64,000 nt of DNA from Mycobacterium simiae. GTDB lineage: Bacteria; Actinomycetota; Actinomycetes; Mycobacteriales; Mycobacteriaceae. Under the pieces are notes generated by a model. The model searched no databases. It worked only from the letters and a program-made list of their open reading frames with translations, and was not told the origin of the DNA. The stretch lies in the NCBI RefSeq assembly GCF_010727605.1, contig NZ_AP022568.1, forward strand, positions 5,724,995 through 5,788,994, read 5' to 3'. Below, one piece after another: positions 8,184 to 16,436 of this stretch. The first letter of the stretch is position 1. Each line of letters opens with the position of its first letter. The translations under genes and the position numbers were made by a program.

Positions 8184-8780
8184 TCAGGCGGCTGCGAGGT
8201 AGCGGTAAAGCGTTGCGCGGCTCACACCCAGATACTTGGCAACGGCCCTCGCCGTATGACCGTCGGCCTTCATTCGCGTGGCGGTCGCGATGTGCTCGGC
8301 GTCATCAACTTTTCGGGGACGCCCGAATTTGGTGCCGTTGGCGCGAGAGGTCGCCCGCTTCAACGCGGTTCGTTCTTGTATTAGCTCTCGCTCATACTCA
8401 GCGAGGGACCCCAAAACCCCGATCATCATCCGGCCAGCGGGCGTGGACGAGTCGATGCCCTCTGTGGTCGATACCAACGTCACGCCACGGTCGGTCAGCG
8501 CTTTGACCGTCTCCAAGATATGTATTGTGTTGCGCCCGAGCCGGTCTAGCTTCCACACGACCACGGTGTCGCCCGCACGAATGTAGTCCATGAGCGCAGC
8601 GAGCCCTGGCCTGTCATCGCGGGCACCTGACATCACATCGGAGAATGTCTTGGCTACGCCTGCCGCTCCGAGTGCGGCATTCTGCTGTTCGAGAGTCTGG
8701 GCCACAGTGCTGACGCGGGTGTACCCGACGCGCGACCCGACGCCTGAAAAATTGGCTTGCTTCGAATCTTCTTGCCTCAC
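8184..8780 (-). CDS. Small serine recombinase (resolvase/invertase)
   Basis: 198 residues. The catalytic domain (residues ~16-150) opens with VGYTRVSTVAQTLEQQNAAL, giving nucleophile Ser24. It continues with the conserved VWKLDRLGRN and the GVTLVSTTEGIDSSTPAGRM segment. Residues ~165-198 form a Hin-type helix-turn-helix (ARAVAKYLGVSRATLYRYL). This is the standard resolvase/invertase layout, lacking the long C-terminal region of large phage integrases. It cuts and rejoins DNA at short symmetric sites; repeated TGAGACG motifs just upstream of its start (8816-8907) are candidates. Whether it serves a transposon, inversion or multimer resolution is unknown. Confidence 0.92.
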   Translation of the reverse strand: MRQEDSKQANFSGVGSRVGYTRVSTVAQTLEQQNAALGAAGVAKTFSDVMSGARDDRPGLAALMDYIRAGDTVVVWKLDRLGRNTIHILETVKALTDRGVTLVSTTEGIDSSTPAGRMMIGVLGSLAEYERELIQERTALKRATSRANGTKFGRPRKVDDAEHIATATRMKADGHTARAVAKYLGVSRATLYRYLAAA

Positions 8781-8815
8781 AACTAGTTCAACGCTAAATA
8801 TGCGACATCTATTTC

Positions 8816-8907
8816 TGAGACGAACATTTGAGACGGTCTGACATCGACAAACGCAGACGCCAGGAATCCGTTCAAACGGCGTCTCATATCCGGTCTATTA
8901 CGAGACG
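8816..8907. repeat. GAGACG motif cluster upstream of the recombinase gene
   Basis: GAGACG occurs four times in 91 bases: 8817-8822, 8830-8835 and 8902-8907 on the plus strand and 8880-8885 on the minus strand. The first three share an extended TGAGACG form. The last two form the inverted pair CGTCTC/GAGACG with a 16-base spacer, and CCGTT/AACGG arms sit at 8868-8879. Short inverted and direct recognition sites upstream of a resolvase gene are typical of res sites that double as its operator. Confidence 0.55.
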
Positions 8908-8986
8908 AGCTGCGTAGCGCGTGTGCCGCCCAAGCGGTTTCCTGATTCCAGCTACGCCTCCTCGTGGCGGCACTACACGTCCCGCG

Positions 8987-9277
8987 TCACGTGTGTCCGA
9001 GCCTTTCTCGCGCCTTCCTCACTAGATCGTCGCTAAACAGGTTTGCGTGGTTCAGCACAAGCTGCTCGCTGGTCAGGTCCGGGCGGCGAGGCACCATATC
9101 CCACGCCAGCTTGACGAACCCCTCGGCAGGGTAGCGGGTGTCGACCACCATTCTGGTGGCCTCCACGGCGCCGAATTGCTTCACCATCTGAATGAAGCGG
9201 GTTGGGTTGTAGCCAAGCCGCTTGGATTCTGCAATCCCGTCCCACAGATCGGCCTCGAAACTCTCAGCATCCGTCAC
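8987..9277 (-). CDS. Small hypothetical protein
   Basis: 96 residues with natural composition: acidic N terminus, then NPTRFIQMVKQFGAVEATRM, an aromatic VKLAWDMVP stretch, and LTSEQLVLNHANLFSDDLV ending in ARERLG. This order (gene-context word VEATR, then LT.E.LVL..., then LF....ARERL) is a small domain seen at the C termini of many accessory-genome proteins, whose name I do not know. Here it stands almost alone. It lies upstream of, and in the same direction as, the serine recombinase. Confidence 0.6.
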   Translation of the reverse strand: MTDAESFEADLWDGIAESKRLGYNPTRFIQMVKQFGAVEATRMVVDTRYPAEGFVKLAWDMVPRRPDLTSEQLVLNHANLFSDDLVRKARERLGHT

Positions 9278-9667
9278 TTGATCATCACCTCGCAGGCACC
9301 GGTTACTTAATTCTTAGTCTTCCAACTTTTTTGATCTCCACCCGGGGCGGGCTTTATCCCCGGGTACGAATGTGGTTGCGCGACAAGGGCGTGGCTACGC
9401 GCAGTTGTCGCATACGCCTCGCAGTGCGCCGCGAGTACCTGCAGTCCCTCATTACTGACCCGAAGACCATCGGCCACACCGACAAGTCTAAGACGGACGC
9501 GAGACACGTGCGTAGATCTTGTCGAGCAAAGATCACGTGGGTGCCGATTAAGTGTGACTGCGTCTATCCAGGCGCGACGGGCCTAAGCAACTTCGCGATA
9601 CCAAGTATTGAGGCATTGGTATGTCCGATGCCGAGGTGCGGCGCTCCACTGTGCCTTAACGTGGCTG
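9278..9667. other. Non-coding stretch with an 8-bp hairpin
   Basis: No convincing gene is present. ACCCGGGG (9340-9347) and CCCCGGGT (9358-9365) form a perfect 8-bp stem around a 10-base loop. A six-T run lies 5' of it on the plus strand, on the wrong side for a plus-strand terminator, and the minus strand shows an A-run. The hairpin lies between divergently transcribed genes and could be an operator. Confidence 0.4.
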
Positions 9668-9679
9668 ATGTGGAGATCG

Positions 9680-11017
9680 GTGACAGAACTTCGCCTTAGC
9701 CAGCGCCAATCGTTGACCGCCTCGTGGCTGCTACGCCTTGTCCGCGAAGCGGGATATGCCGTTCCTCAAACCAGCCTGTCGACGGCACCATTCATTATCG
9801 GTCCACCGGACGACTTCAATATCACGGTGGCACCGCAAGACTCCACTCCGTGGATCACTGCGGTCGCGAGTGACCAGACACGCCAAGAAGAGATCGACAA
9901 ACTGGTTGAGCGTAGTGGCGAGTTGGCCTCCGGGGATTTGATATCCAACGATGATTTCGGCGGCGTCGTCTGGTACACCTGCACGCTCGCAGGCGAACAA
10001 CCGAACCCGGCAGACCCGATGTTCTTCTCGCGCATGCAAGAGATGCTCAACACGCAAGTCCGGATCATGCAGTGGCTTCGTCTCGGCGAATATATATTGC
10101 TCCACTTCCGCGAAGAAATACCCCAAGGCGGGGTCCAGGCGAACAACTTGCTGTTTCCGCCGAGGCCCTTGGTCGACGTCTACGTCGCTGTTCCGGGGCC
10201 GATCGACGGACCTTTCACCCGCCCCATCGCCTACGGCTATATGGAGGTGGTAGCAGCGATCTGCACCTTCGCGCTCGGTCGCCCGGTCAACTTGCCACCC
10301 CACGTTGGGCCTGTCCAAGACGAGATACTCGCGGAACTAGAGACCCGTCGCGCTGATACGACCATTCTGACGTTGGCGCGGAAAGGCATTGGGCTCGACT
10401 TGCTATTCGGCCTGCTTGCGCTGGGCGACGAAGACAGCTGGCGGCGGCTCCGGGGTGCGCTGTTGAGCTACGACGCCGCCATCCGGCAGCAACGTGAGCA
10501 GGTCGCCCTGATTATCTACGTCGTCGCCGCCGAGTGTCTGACCAACCCATTTCAACCGTGGAAAACAGAACGCCTGACGACGAGATTCATCAAATTCTTT
10601 GACGGGTTAATGCCGGATCACCTCGATTCGATGGTCCAGCATGGCAACTTCGAGCAGGCTTTCGACATAGCGCGAGGATCCAAGTCGCCAAGACGGCTGC
10701 GGGGCATGCTACTTGACAGCTTGTACGGGTTTCGGTCGGAGCCTGTTCACGAAGGTCTTGCGATGGCGTACGAGGGTTTCGCATTTTCGGGCTTGGCCGG
10801 TCAGCGGCGGATGTTTGCATCGTGGTTCGCGGAATCGGCGATCCTCAGCTACCTTCAATCGCCCAGGACCAGCTTGATCGGCCATCCGGCCACCGCCTCC
10901 GACGCAGAGCCCGAACAACCTACGTCTAGCGAGCCCGAACAATCTAGGTCTACTCAGACAACGTGTACGGGGTTCGTCCAGAGTCTCTTCACGAAGGTCT
11001 CGCGCTGGCGTCCGTAG
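9680..11017 (+). CDS. Large hypothetical protein with C-terminal HEPN-like motif
   Basis: 445 residues from the GTG at 9680, chosen because GGAG lies 4 bases upstream; ATG at 9668 is an alternative. The N-terminal ~250 residues have no recognised family. The C-terminal third is helical: QVALIIYVVAAECLTNPFQP, then SLYGFRSEPVHEGLAMAYEG near residue 380. The RSEPVH unit is the RX4H motif in the same L-Y-x-x-RSxxVH context seen in HEPN proteins of ApeA-like and related defence systems. After it come an acidic, repetitive EPEQ linker and a basic tail. It lies directly upstream of the ApeA-like gene and in the same direction, suggesting one unit. Confidence 0.65.
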   Translation: MTELRLSQRQSLTASWLLRLVREAGYAVPQTSLSTAPFIIGPPDDFNITVAPQDSTPWITAVASDQTRQEEIDKLVERSGELASGDLISNDDFGGVVWYTCTLAGEQPNPADPMFFSRMQEMLNTQVRIMQWLRLGEYILLHFREEIPQGGVQANNLLFPPRPLVDVYVAVPGPIDGPFTRPIAYGYMEVVAAICTFALGRPVNLPPHVGPVQDEILAELETRRADTTILTLARKGIGLDLLFGLLALGDEDSWRRLRGALLSYDAAIRQQREQVALIIYVVAAECLTNPFQPWKTERLTTRFIKFFDGLMPDHLDSMVQHGNFEQAFDIARGSKSPRRLRGMLLDSLYGFRSEPVHEGLAMAYEGFAFSGLAGQRRMFASWFAESAILSYLQSPRTSLIGHPATASDAEPEQPTSSEPEQSRSTQTTCTGFVQSLFTKVSRWRP

Positions 11018-11142
11018 GTTTCAATCACCCCGGACCCGCTTGACCGAGGCCACCGCGATAGGCCGTCGAGTACCGTCACCAGCGTGGACACACCGACACC
11101 GACACCGACAGCCGACTTCAATAGACTCGACTCGGTTCCGTC

Positions 11143-12611
11143 GTGAGACAGTCAGACTCTCACCGAATCAAGGGGTGGTTCTACCTACCAGAATCTCCCG
11201 AGCAACGCGTCCCAGGCATATTGACCTGGCAGCCGAGGATGGCGCAACGCTCGAACTGATAGGCGGCCTCTCCCCAGGGCCCGAATTCCAACAGACTCCA
11301 ACGGGCGGGACATACGCAACCGAGCTGATCGGAGATGTGCGCCCCGGGACGATCTACGGGGAATCCGATTCTGGTCAGGCAGTGAGCATTTGGGATGCGC
11401 AGCGCGGCGGCTACACCGCTGGACTCGTCGGCCAACTACACGAGGAATTCTGGCATTCGTCGTGGATATGCTTCGGAGCGCACATCCCTAGCTCGCAGGA
11501 GCCAGTCTTGACCCGGGCCACAGTCATTTTCGATGAGCTTTATTACCTCACCGACGATCAACGCCTCTGTCCGCCGCAGTGGGCAACGATCAAAATCGAA
11601 GGTGTCGAGGATGTAGAGAATCCAGGCGTGAGACAGGCAGACGGGACGCGCCTAATGCCCTATATCTTTCCTGTAATTGGCGGGTACCGAGCCGACTACG
11701 CACGCGGTACCACCGGGGACACCCACTATTCAATAGACACCACGGCCACTCACCCATGGGTTAGCCCGGCGACCGAAGCCATGCCCGACCTAAAGCTTCA
11801 GTTGATGACGTCCAATCTCCGCCGTGGCCGGGTTGTGACGTTAAGAGTCGGTGCTCACGCCTCAATTCGACTAGTAGACAACGCCTCCGGGTCAGCTGCC
11901 GATTTCGTTGAGCGGATAGCTGCCCTTGACGACCTCGTCCAATTGGCCACATTTGAGGACTGCGGCATCGAGCAGATCACCTTGGAGGCAGGCGACGACA
12001 CAGATATCTCGCTGCTCATGCATGTCGGCAAAGTGGCTCGTCCCGATGACGTTCACAAGCCCGCTTCCGTGGTTTTCACCCTCGCCGACGTTCCATTGGA
12101 GGCATATCTCAATATGCGGCAGCGCCTGACCGACGGAAATCAAGCAAGTTACGCGTGGAGCGTAGCTGTGGGCCTGTGCGGCTACTCGTCACGAATCGTC
12201 CAGGAATACGTCAGTCAGGCCTTGGCTGCGGCCGAAGGCTTCCATTGCTGGTGTCTAAAGGGTGGAGACGGTGTGCACTTGAACACTCGACTCAAAGCAC
12301 TGCACGACAGGCTCGCGCCGGAAGTACAGGATGCACTCGGACTCGACACCGAGCAGTGGGCCAGCTGGGCGGTATGGGCACGAAACCACGTTGCACACGG
12401 CGGAACCAAAAGTTGGCGTCCACTTCGCGATAGCCTGCAACTCCACATCATCGCGGAATCAGTTCACTTGGTTATCTGCCTGGCTGCGCTACAGGAACTC
12501 GGAGTGCCTGTGGCCAAGGTGCGTGAGGCTCTCCTCAACCATCCTCGCCTGAGCGCGATAGCTGACCGGTCCTCTCAAGTAAACGACCTGTCCGGCGAGC
12601 CCCAAGTCTAA
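11143..12611 (+). pseudogene. ApeA-like HEPN defence protein, frameshifted near its start
   Basis: From the GTG at 11143 one frame reads IKGWFYLPESPEQRVPGILT, the opening of an ApeA N-terminal domain. At 11233-11235 the natural continuation EDGATLELIGG jumps to the frame one base back, which then stays open to 12611. The corrected protein has ~489 residues: beta-rich ApeA-type N domain, then a helical C domain with WARNHVAHGG near the end (R-N-H-V-A-H, the HEPN RX4H site). ApeA-type proteins are anti-phage HEPN RNases. The long frame opening at 11040 is out of phase with the family start. Cause: one lost base, or less likely -1 frameshifting. Confidence 0.75.
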
Positions 12612-12791
12612 CGCGCCCTGACGCGCAGAGGAGCGTGTTCGGCAACAACCAACAAGTGTGTATTGCTGATGACCTGACCGTTCCGGCAACGGACCACGAA
12701 ACCTGCCCCACGATCTGCAGGGCGACGATCTCCCTCACCTGTAAGCACTATGTTCAAGTGCAATTTTCCTGCAGCCCTGAATCTCTCGCGA

Positions 12792-13132
12792 ATGGGGGCA
12801 GCCGAAGAGACCGCGAAGCTGCGCAGCATGCGTGGGCGGATCGGCGCATATGAATCCTGGGCCAGGACACCTGATCGTGCAGCGCGGACTTGGCCTGCCA
12901 GGAAAGCCGCTTTGGACCGGTTCGAGCGTGAGGTTGATCCCGACGGCCTGCTTAGGCCTCAGGAACGCGCCAAACGGGCTGAGTGGGCACGCAGGGCCTA
13001 TATATGCAGCGGTTGGCGTTGAAGTCGGTGGCAGCGCGGCGGCGCAAGCACATCTGCCAATCGTCCGGTCAACCTAAAGATCCTGCAGCGACTCTGTGCT
13101 CCAAGTGTGCCAACGAGATTCGTGAACGGTGA
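12792..13132 (+). pseudogene. Conserved mobile-element small protein, split by a 2-bp TA insertion
   Basis: The first frame reads MGAAEETAKLRSMRGRIGAY then ESWARTPDRAARTWPARKA and breaks after ARRAYI. The natural continuation MQRLALKSVAARRRKHIC starts in another frame at 13004. The break lies in TATATATG (12999-13006); one fewer TA restores AYMQRLALKS. The pattern (arginine-rich N terminus, ESWARTPDR, RLALKSxxARRRK) recurs in small proteins of actinobacterial plasmids and integrative elements whose function I do not know. The C terminus adds LCSKCANE, a possible metal-binding pair. Its TGA overlaps the next gene's GTG by 4 bases (13129-13132). Confidence 0.65.
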
Positions 13133-13521
13133 GTACTCCTCCCCCTTGGCTGACGACCGCACAGGTGGCGGAGTACTGCGGTGTTGACCGGTCCGAGATG
13201 TACTACCAGCTACTGCAGAAGATGGAAATCCGCCGTATCGGAGTACCGGGCGGCGCTGCGCCGTGAGGTCGACTGATCCGCGTCGAACGTGGATCGGTAC
13301 TTCAGATGTGTGGAGAACCGGCCGTTCCACCAGAAGCACTGCCGCGCTGGGTGACACTCAAGCAGGCCGCCGCGTACTACCAGGTCAGTCCTCATCTAGT
13401 CCGCCAGCTGATCGCGCAGGAGCAACTCGATGCCCGACGCATTGGCTCTGGCAGGACCATCCGCATCGACCGGGAGTCACTGAGGCAGTTAGGCCGCATC
13501 CGTCTGTGGAGGGCACCGTGA
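13129..13521 (+). pseudogene. Tandem excisionase-type HTH protein with in-frame TGA
   Basis: One frame runs from GTG 13129 to the stop at 13519-13521 with a single TGA at 13264-13266. The first 45 codons give LTTAQVAEYCGVDRSEMYYQ, then IRRIGVPGG. After the TGA the frame continues GRLIRVERGSVLQM and a second HTH, LKQAAAYYQVSPHLVRQLIA, then ARRIGSGRTIRIDRESL. The TGA interrupts a wing-like RRIG...RLIRVER unit that the second domain keeps whole, so it probably replaces CGA (Arg). If truly a stop, two products could be made: a 45-residue HTH and an ORF from 13306. GTGA overlaps join it to both neighbours. Confidence 0.6.
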
Positions 13522-13730
13522 CGCGGCGCTACATCACCATCGCCGAGACCGCCGCGTACCTGCAGGTCAGCCCAAATACGGTGCGGCGCTTGATCGCTGA
13601 CGGCGAATTGACCGGCTACCGGATGGGAAGCTCCCGCCGCACGATCCGGGTGGACCTTAATGAGATCGACGACCAGCTGATGCGGCCCCTTAGCGCCCCG
13701 CCGCAATTCAGGAAGCGGCGATCGTCATGA
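13518..13730 (+). CDS. Excisionase-type DNA-binding protein
   Basis: 70 residues from GTG 13518, sharing 4 bases with the previous stop. It is a compact winged HTH of the excisionase/MerR-like (HTH_17) type: ITIAETAAYLQVSPNTVRRL, then ADGELTGYRMGSSRRTIRVD and a final NEIDDQL. Such proteins act as recombination directionality factors or small regulators in integrative elements. Its end overlaps the next ATG in the form ATGA (13727-13730). Here it is the third HTH of a five-domain chain. Confidence 0.85.
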   Translation: MTRRYITIAETAAYLQVSPNTVRRLIADGELTGYRMGSSRRTIRVDLNEIDDQLMRPLSAPPQFRKRRSS

Positions 13731-14428
13731 CCGGAAACCCCGGCTCAATCGAGGCAATGGCCCGCTGCGGCGCTTGCGGGCACTTCGCTAGTGTGCACCA
13801 CGGCGGCGGTGGGGGCCGCCCCGGCGGATCATCCTGTGCGACAACAGATTGCGAGTGCGCAAAGTTTCTCGAACCCTCCGAGGCCCGAGTGCCATTAGGA
13901 ATCGGCAACCTGACCACCGCTGAGGTCTCACAGCTCACTGGATTGTCGGTGCACACATTGAACTACTGGAGGCAGAGCGGTCAGGGGCCAAGGACGGTCA
14001 AGGCTGGCAACCGCACGCTATACCGCCGCGCAGACGTGGAACAGTGGCTAGCCGCCATCGATGGACGTGCTCTCCCGTCTCGCGAGGGTGCGGCGAGCTG
14101 GTTTACGAAGGCTGTCGAGGCAGCAGAGCGGATCGATCCCGTTCACACCGCACCGTGGAAGCTGGCCACCACCTACGCGCTGCTCGCCATCGCTGAGGCA
14201 CTCTTGCCCCATCCCGGCGAAGCGACGCGCCCACCAATCCGGAGCCACGTCGTCGAGAAGGACCACGAGTTGCTCACCATGGCTGAAGTTGCAGCCATGA
14301 CCAGGCTTTCCGTCGGCACACTGCGGTACTGGCGGCACATCGGCTCAGGTGGTCCGCCATCGGTCAAGCTCGGCCGGAGAGTCCTTTACCGCCGCGCTGA
14401 CGTAGAGACCTGGCTGAAGGAAGCGTGA
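13727..14428 (+). CDS. Cys-rich protein with two MerR/excisionase-type HTH domains
   Basis: 233 residues. The N terminus has a likely Zn-binding cluster (C14, C17, H24/H25, C37, C42, C44). Residues ~61-111 form one HTH (LTTAEVSQLTGLSVHTLNYW, then LYRRADVEQWL). Residues ~183-232 form a second, near-duplicate HTH (LTMAEVAAMTRLSVGTLRYW, then LYRRADVETWL), with a helical linker between. Both carry the YRRADVExWL wing motif, so the domains arose by internal duplication. Two DNA readers in one chain could bind paired or looped sites. It is the last gene of the overlapping HTH run; what DNA it binds is not visible. Confidence 0.85.
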   Translation: MTGNPGSIEAMARCGACGHFASVHHGGGGGRPGGSSCATTDCECAKFLEPSEARVPLGIGNLTTAEVSQLTGLSVHTLNYWRQSGQGPRTVKAGNRTLYRRADVEQWLAAIDGRALPSREGAASWFTKAVEAAERIDPVHTAPWKLATTYALLAIAEALLPHPGEATRPPIRSHVVEKDHELLTMAEVAAMTRLSVGTLRYWRHIGSGGPPSVKLGRRVLYRRADVETWLKEA

Positions 14429-14583
14429 GTCAGTGAATAGTGAGGCTAGGCGGAGCACCGGCGACGATACAAACTCCCGTCGGGGTGCCGGTGAAACTTG
14501 GGGTTAGGTGTGGCCGCGTTCAGGGGACGCGGCCCCGGTCTGGCGACTGGCCGTCGGAGCGCGTCAGGGCAGTCGACCGTTCC

Positions 14584-14832
14584 TTATCGCGCTTGTGTTG
14601 GTGGGCTTTGATCGTCCTCGTCCCTGGTGAGGCTTGTGTCGTCATGCGGGTACGGCCGTCCTGGCGGGAGGAAATCCGCGTTCGGCTGGACTGCTTGCAT
14701 GGAGTCGGGATAGCGCGGGTCAACGTAGGCGAGGTCGTGACCTCTGTGTTGTAGGGATCGGCCGAACAGGTAGATCCCAAGGCACACGATTGCAAACGCC
14801 GCGACAATGCCTGCGATGGCAAGGATCTGCAT
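14584..14832 (-). CDS. Small single-pass membrane protein
   Basis: 82 residues from the ATG at 14832, which has GGAGG 7 bases upstream; this beats the in-frame ATG 18 bases further up. Residues ~1-27 are one hydrophobic segment (AIAGIVAAFAIVCLGIYLFG), then a hydrophilic tail with many Pro and Asp, ending DDQSPPTQAR. No lipobox is present. Topology is probably N-in, tail outside or cytoplasmic; no family was recognised. It is opposite in strand to the HTH chain and to the secretion locus that follows. Confidence 0.75.
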   Translation of the reverse strand: MQILAIAGIVAAFAIVCLGIYLFGRSLQHRGHDLAYVDPRYPDSMQAVQPNADFLPPGRPYPHDDTSLTRDEDDQSPPTQAR

Positions 14833-15017
14833 GGGACTGCCTCCGTGCATGAGTCGAGTTGTCTCACGGCTCCTGAGTTCCAGTTAATCGGACGGTTCTT
14901 CGATGTCAACTGAACGGGTCGGGCAGCAAGGCACCGGGGCTCTAATAGCAGTGAATTGCGCCTGGTTACAGCGCCTTGCTATGAAACAATGGTCAGGAAT
15001 GCTCAGGGGTGGTGACA

Positions 15018-15356
15018 ATGGCTGAGGGCAGGCTTCAAGTCAATCTGGACACGTTGGCGTCGTCGGCGGCCCACGTTGGCGGACAGGCTGAAGATCTGGC
15101 GACCGCCCATTTGTCTTCGGACAACCAGATTGTGTCCGCTCAGGCGGGCTGGGTGGGCAGCTCTGCGGCGGCTCTCAGCATGAAGACAGAGACCTGGTTG
15201 GAGACGTCGCGCAGGCTCGTGGGCCGGGTTGGCGGCCATGCGGTCGATCTGAACACCGACGGGGTCACCTTCGCCACCATGGAGCAGGAGAACGTCGGGA
15301 AGGTCCGCGCGGTGGTGCCGGGCGTTGACGGGATAGTTGGTTCGGCCGGGGTGTGA
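15018..15356 (+). CDS. WXG100-like type VII secretion substrate
   Basis: 112 residues from ATG 15018, which has AGGGG 8 bases upstream; GTG codons at 15009 and 15012 are in frame but less well placed. The protein is two helices with a turn at GWVGSSAAAL, the W-x-G signature of ESX/WXG100 proteins, and matches the ESX-associated (DUF2580-like) group. Such proteins are exported by type VII secretion as dimers with a partner. Here the partner would be the next gene, 6 bases downstream, but that gene is disrupted. From memory, Rv0025-Rv0026 of M. tuberculosis is a similar pair. Confidence 0.7.
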   Translation: MAEGRLQVNLDTLASSAAHVGGQAEDLATAHLSSDNQIVSAQAGWVGSSAAALSMKTETWLETSRRLVGRVGGHAVDLNTDGVTFATMEQENVGKVRAVVPGVDGIVGSAGV

Positions 15357-15362
15357 TCCGCG

Positions 15363-16428
15363 ATGTTGACCGTGGCCGATATTGATCGATGGAGCGCCGA
15401 TGCGGTGCGCGCGGTCTTTCACGCGGCCAACGCCCGTGGACAATCCACTTTGGAGGCATCGCAGCAACTGAGTTCGTTGGCGGTGTTCGATAGCTGGGAA
15501 GGTGTGACAGCCGAAGCTCGGAAACACACCAACGCCTCAATCCGCCAAGACCTTGATGCTCATGGCAACGAATCCCTGGCGGTCGGCGCGGCGGCCGGAA
15601 AAGCTGCTGAAGACATCGAGCATGGCTGCGCACGCTGCGTCACGATGCAGCCGAAATGCACATGACGATCGATCCGCTGACCAACAAGGTCGTCCCGACG
15701 TCGACCGCTCTGCCCATGCAAGCCTTCATCGCCGAAGAACAACTACAGCCCCGCCTGGACGCGATTCTGATCGAAGCCAACGCAGTCGACCAGGAGCTGG
15801 CGACCGCGATCAACATGGCCGACGGCGACATCCCGATTTCACCCGGCCCCGGCGGCGTGCGTATACCGGGAGGGCAGCTGGATACCCCACCTGCGGGCCA
15901 GAACACCACGACCGGCCAGTGGCAGCTCGACACCTCGCGCTCCTACGACGATCCCTTCTCGCAACCTCAAGGGCCATACGTCCCGTGGCAGCCGACCACC
16001 ATTCCAGAGAAACTTGCGACCGGCCCATCCACCGGCCTGCTCACAACAGATAAGACCGGACTTAGCAACACCGCCAACGGTTTTGACGTCCAGCAGGGTT
16101 ACAAGCTCCGACTCACTGGCGGTCAGGCCACGGGGATCACCAAGATGGTCCAGGGCGCCGACGGGAAGTGGTATCAAGCCCGCTGGATCGAAAACACCTA
16201 CGAAATGCAGACCACCAAGGTTCTGCAGGGCACCGGCAGCTAGGCGGTATCACCGGCTACCCGATGGCTATGCCGTGGAAACCGGTCTCGCTCGCGGAGA
16301 TCATGAACACGTCCGCGATGTATCCCGGCAAGACCTTCTACCTGCCCGACGGCTGCGGTGGCTCGATTCCAATCGTGAATGGCACATTGCCGACACCAAC
16401 TGTTCCCGTCATGACAGCTCCGCATTGA
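15363..16428 (+). pseudogene. LTVADIDRW-type ESX-associated protein, two frameshifts
   Basis: Three frames together give one ~355-residue protein. Part one (15363 to ~15624) reads MLTVADIDRWSADAVRAVFH to GKAAEDIEH. Part two (~15627-16240) reads LRTLRHDAAEMHMTIDPLT on to TTKVLQGTGS. Part three (~16243-16428) reads GGITGYPMAMPWKPVSLAEI to VPVMTAPH. An indel near 15624 (loss of the usual linker codons) and one lost base at about 16240 explain the breaks. It follows the WXG100-like gene, as in mycobacterial ESX-associated pairs. Its N-terminal half is helical and LXG-like; the rest is Gly/Pro-rich. As it stands it cannot make the full protein. Confidence 0.75.
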
Positions 16429-16436
16429 GCGCAGCC

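Noticed and set aside
9340..9365. ACCCGGGG/CCCCGGGT hairpin as a rho-independent terminator
   Set aside because: No T-run follows the stem on either strand; the T-run is on the wrong side. It remains only an inverted repeat.
11040..11234. ATG/TTG start at 11040 for the ApeA-like gene
   Set aside because: The first 65 residues of that reading are His/Arg/Pro-rich with no family match, while another frame from 11143 gives the proper ApeA-type start; hence a frameshift near 11234 is the better explanation.
12612..12791. Small frames between the ApeA-like gene and the 12792 gene
   Set aside because: None shows protein-like composition or a ribosome binding site; I treat the stretch as non-coding.
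13264..13266. TGA read as selenocysteine
   Set aside because: No SECIS-like structure or selenoprotein context was seen, and HTH proteins do not use Sec; a point mutation from CGA is simpler.
16014..16436. Upstream extension of the membrane-anchored protein at 16437
   Set aside because: The frame is open but its composition is antisense-like and it overlaps the ESX-associated gene; the ATG at 16437 directly precedes a signal-type segment.
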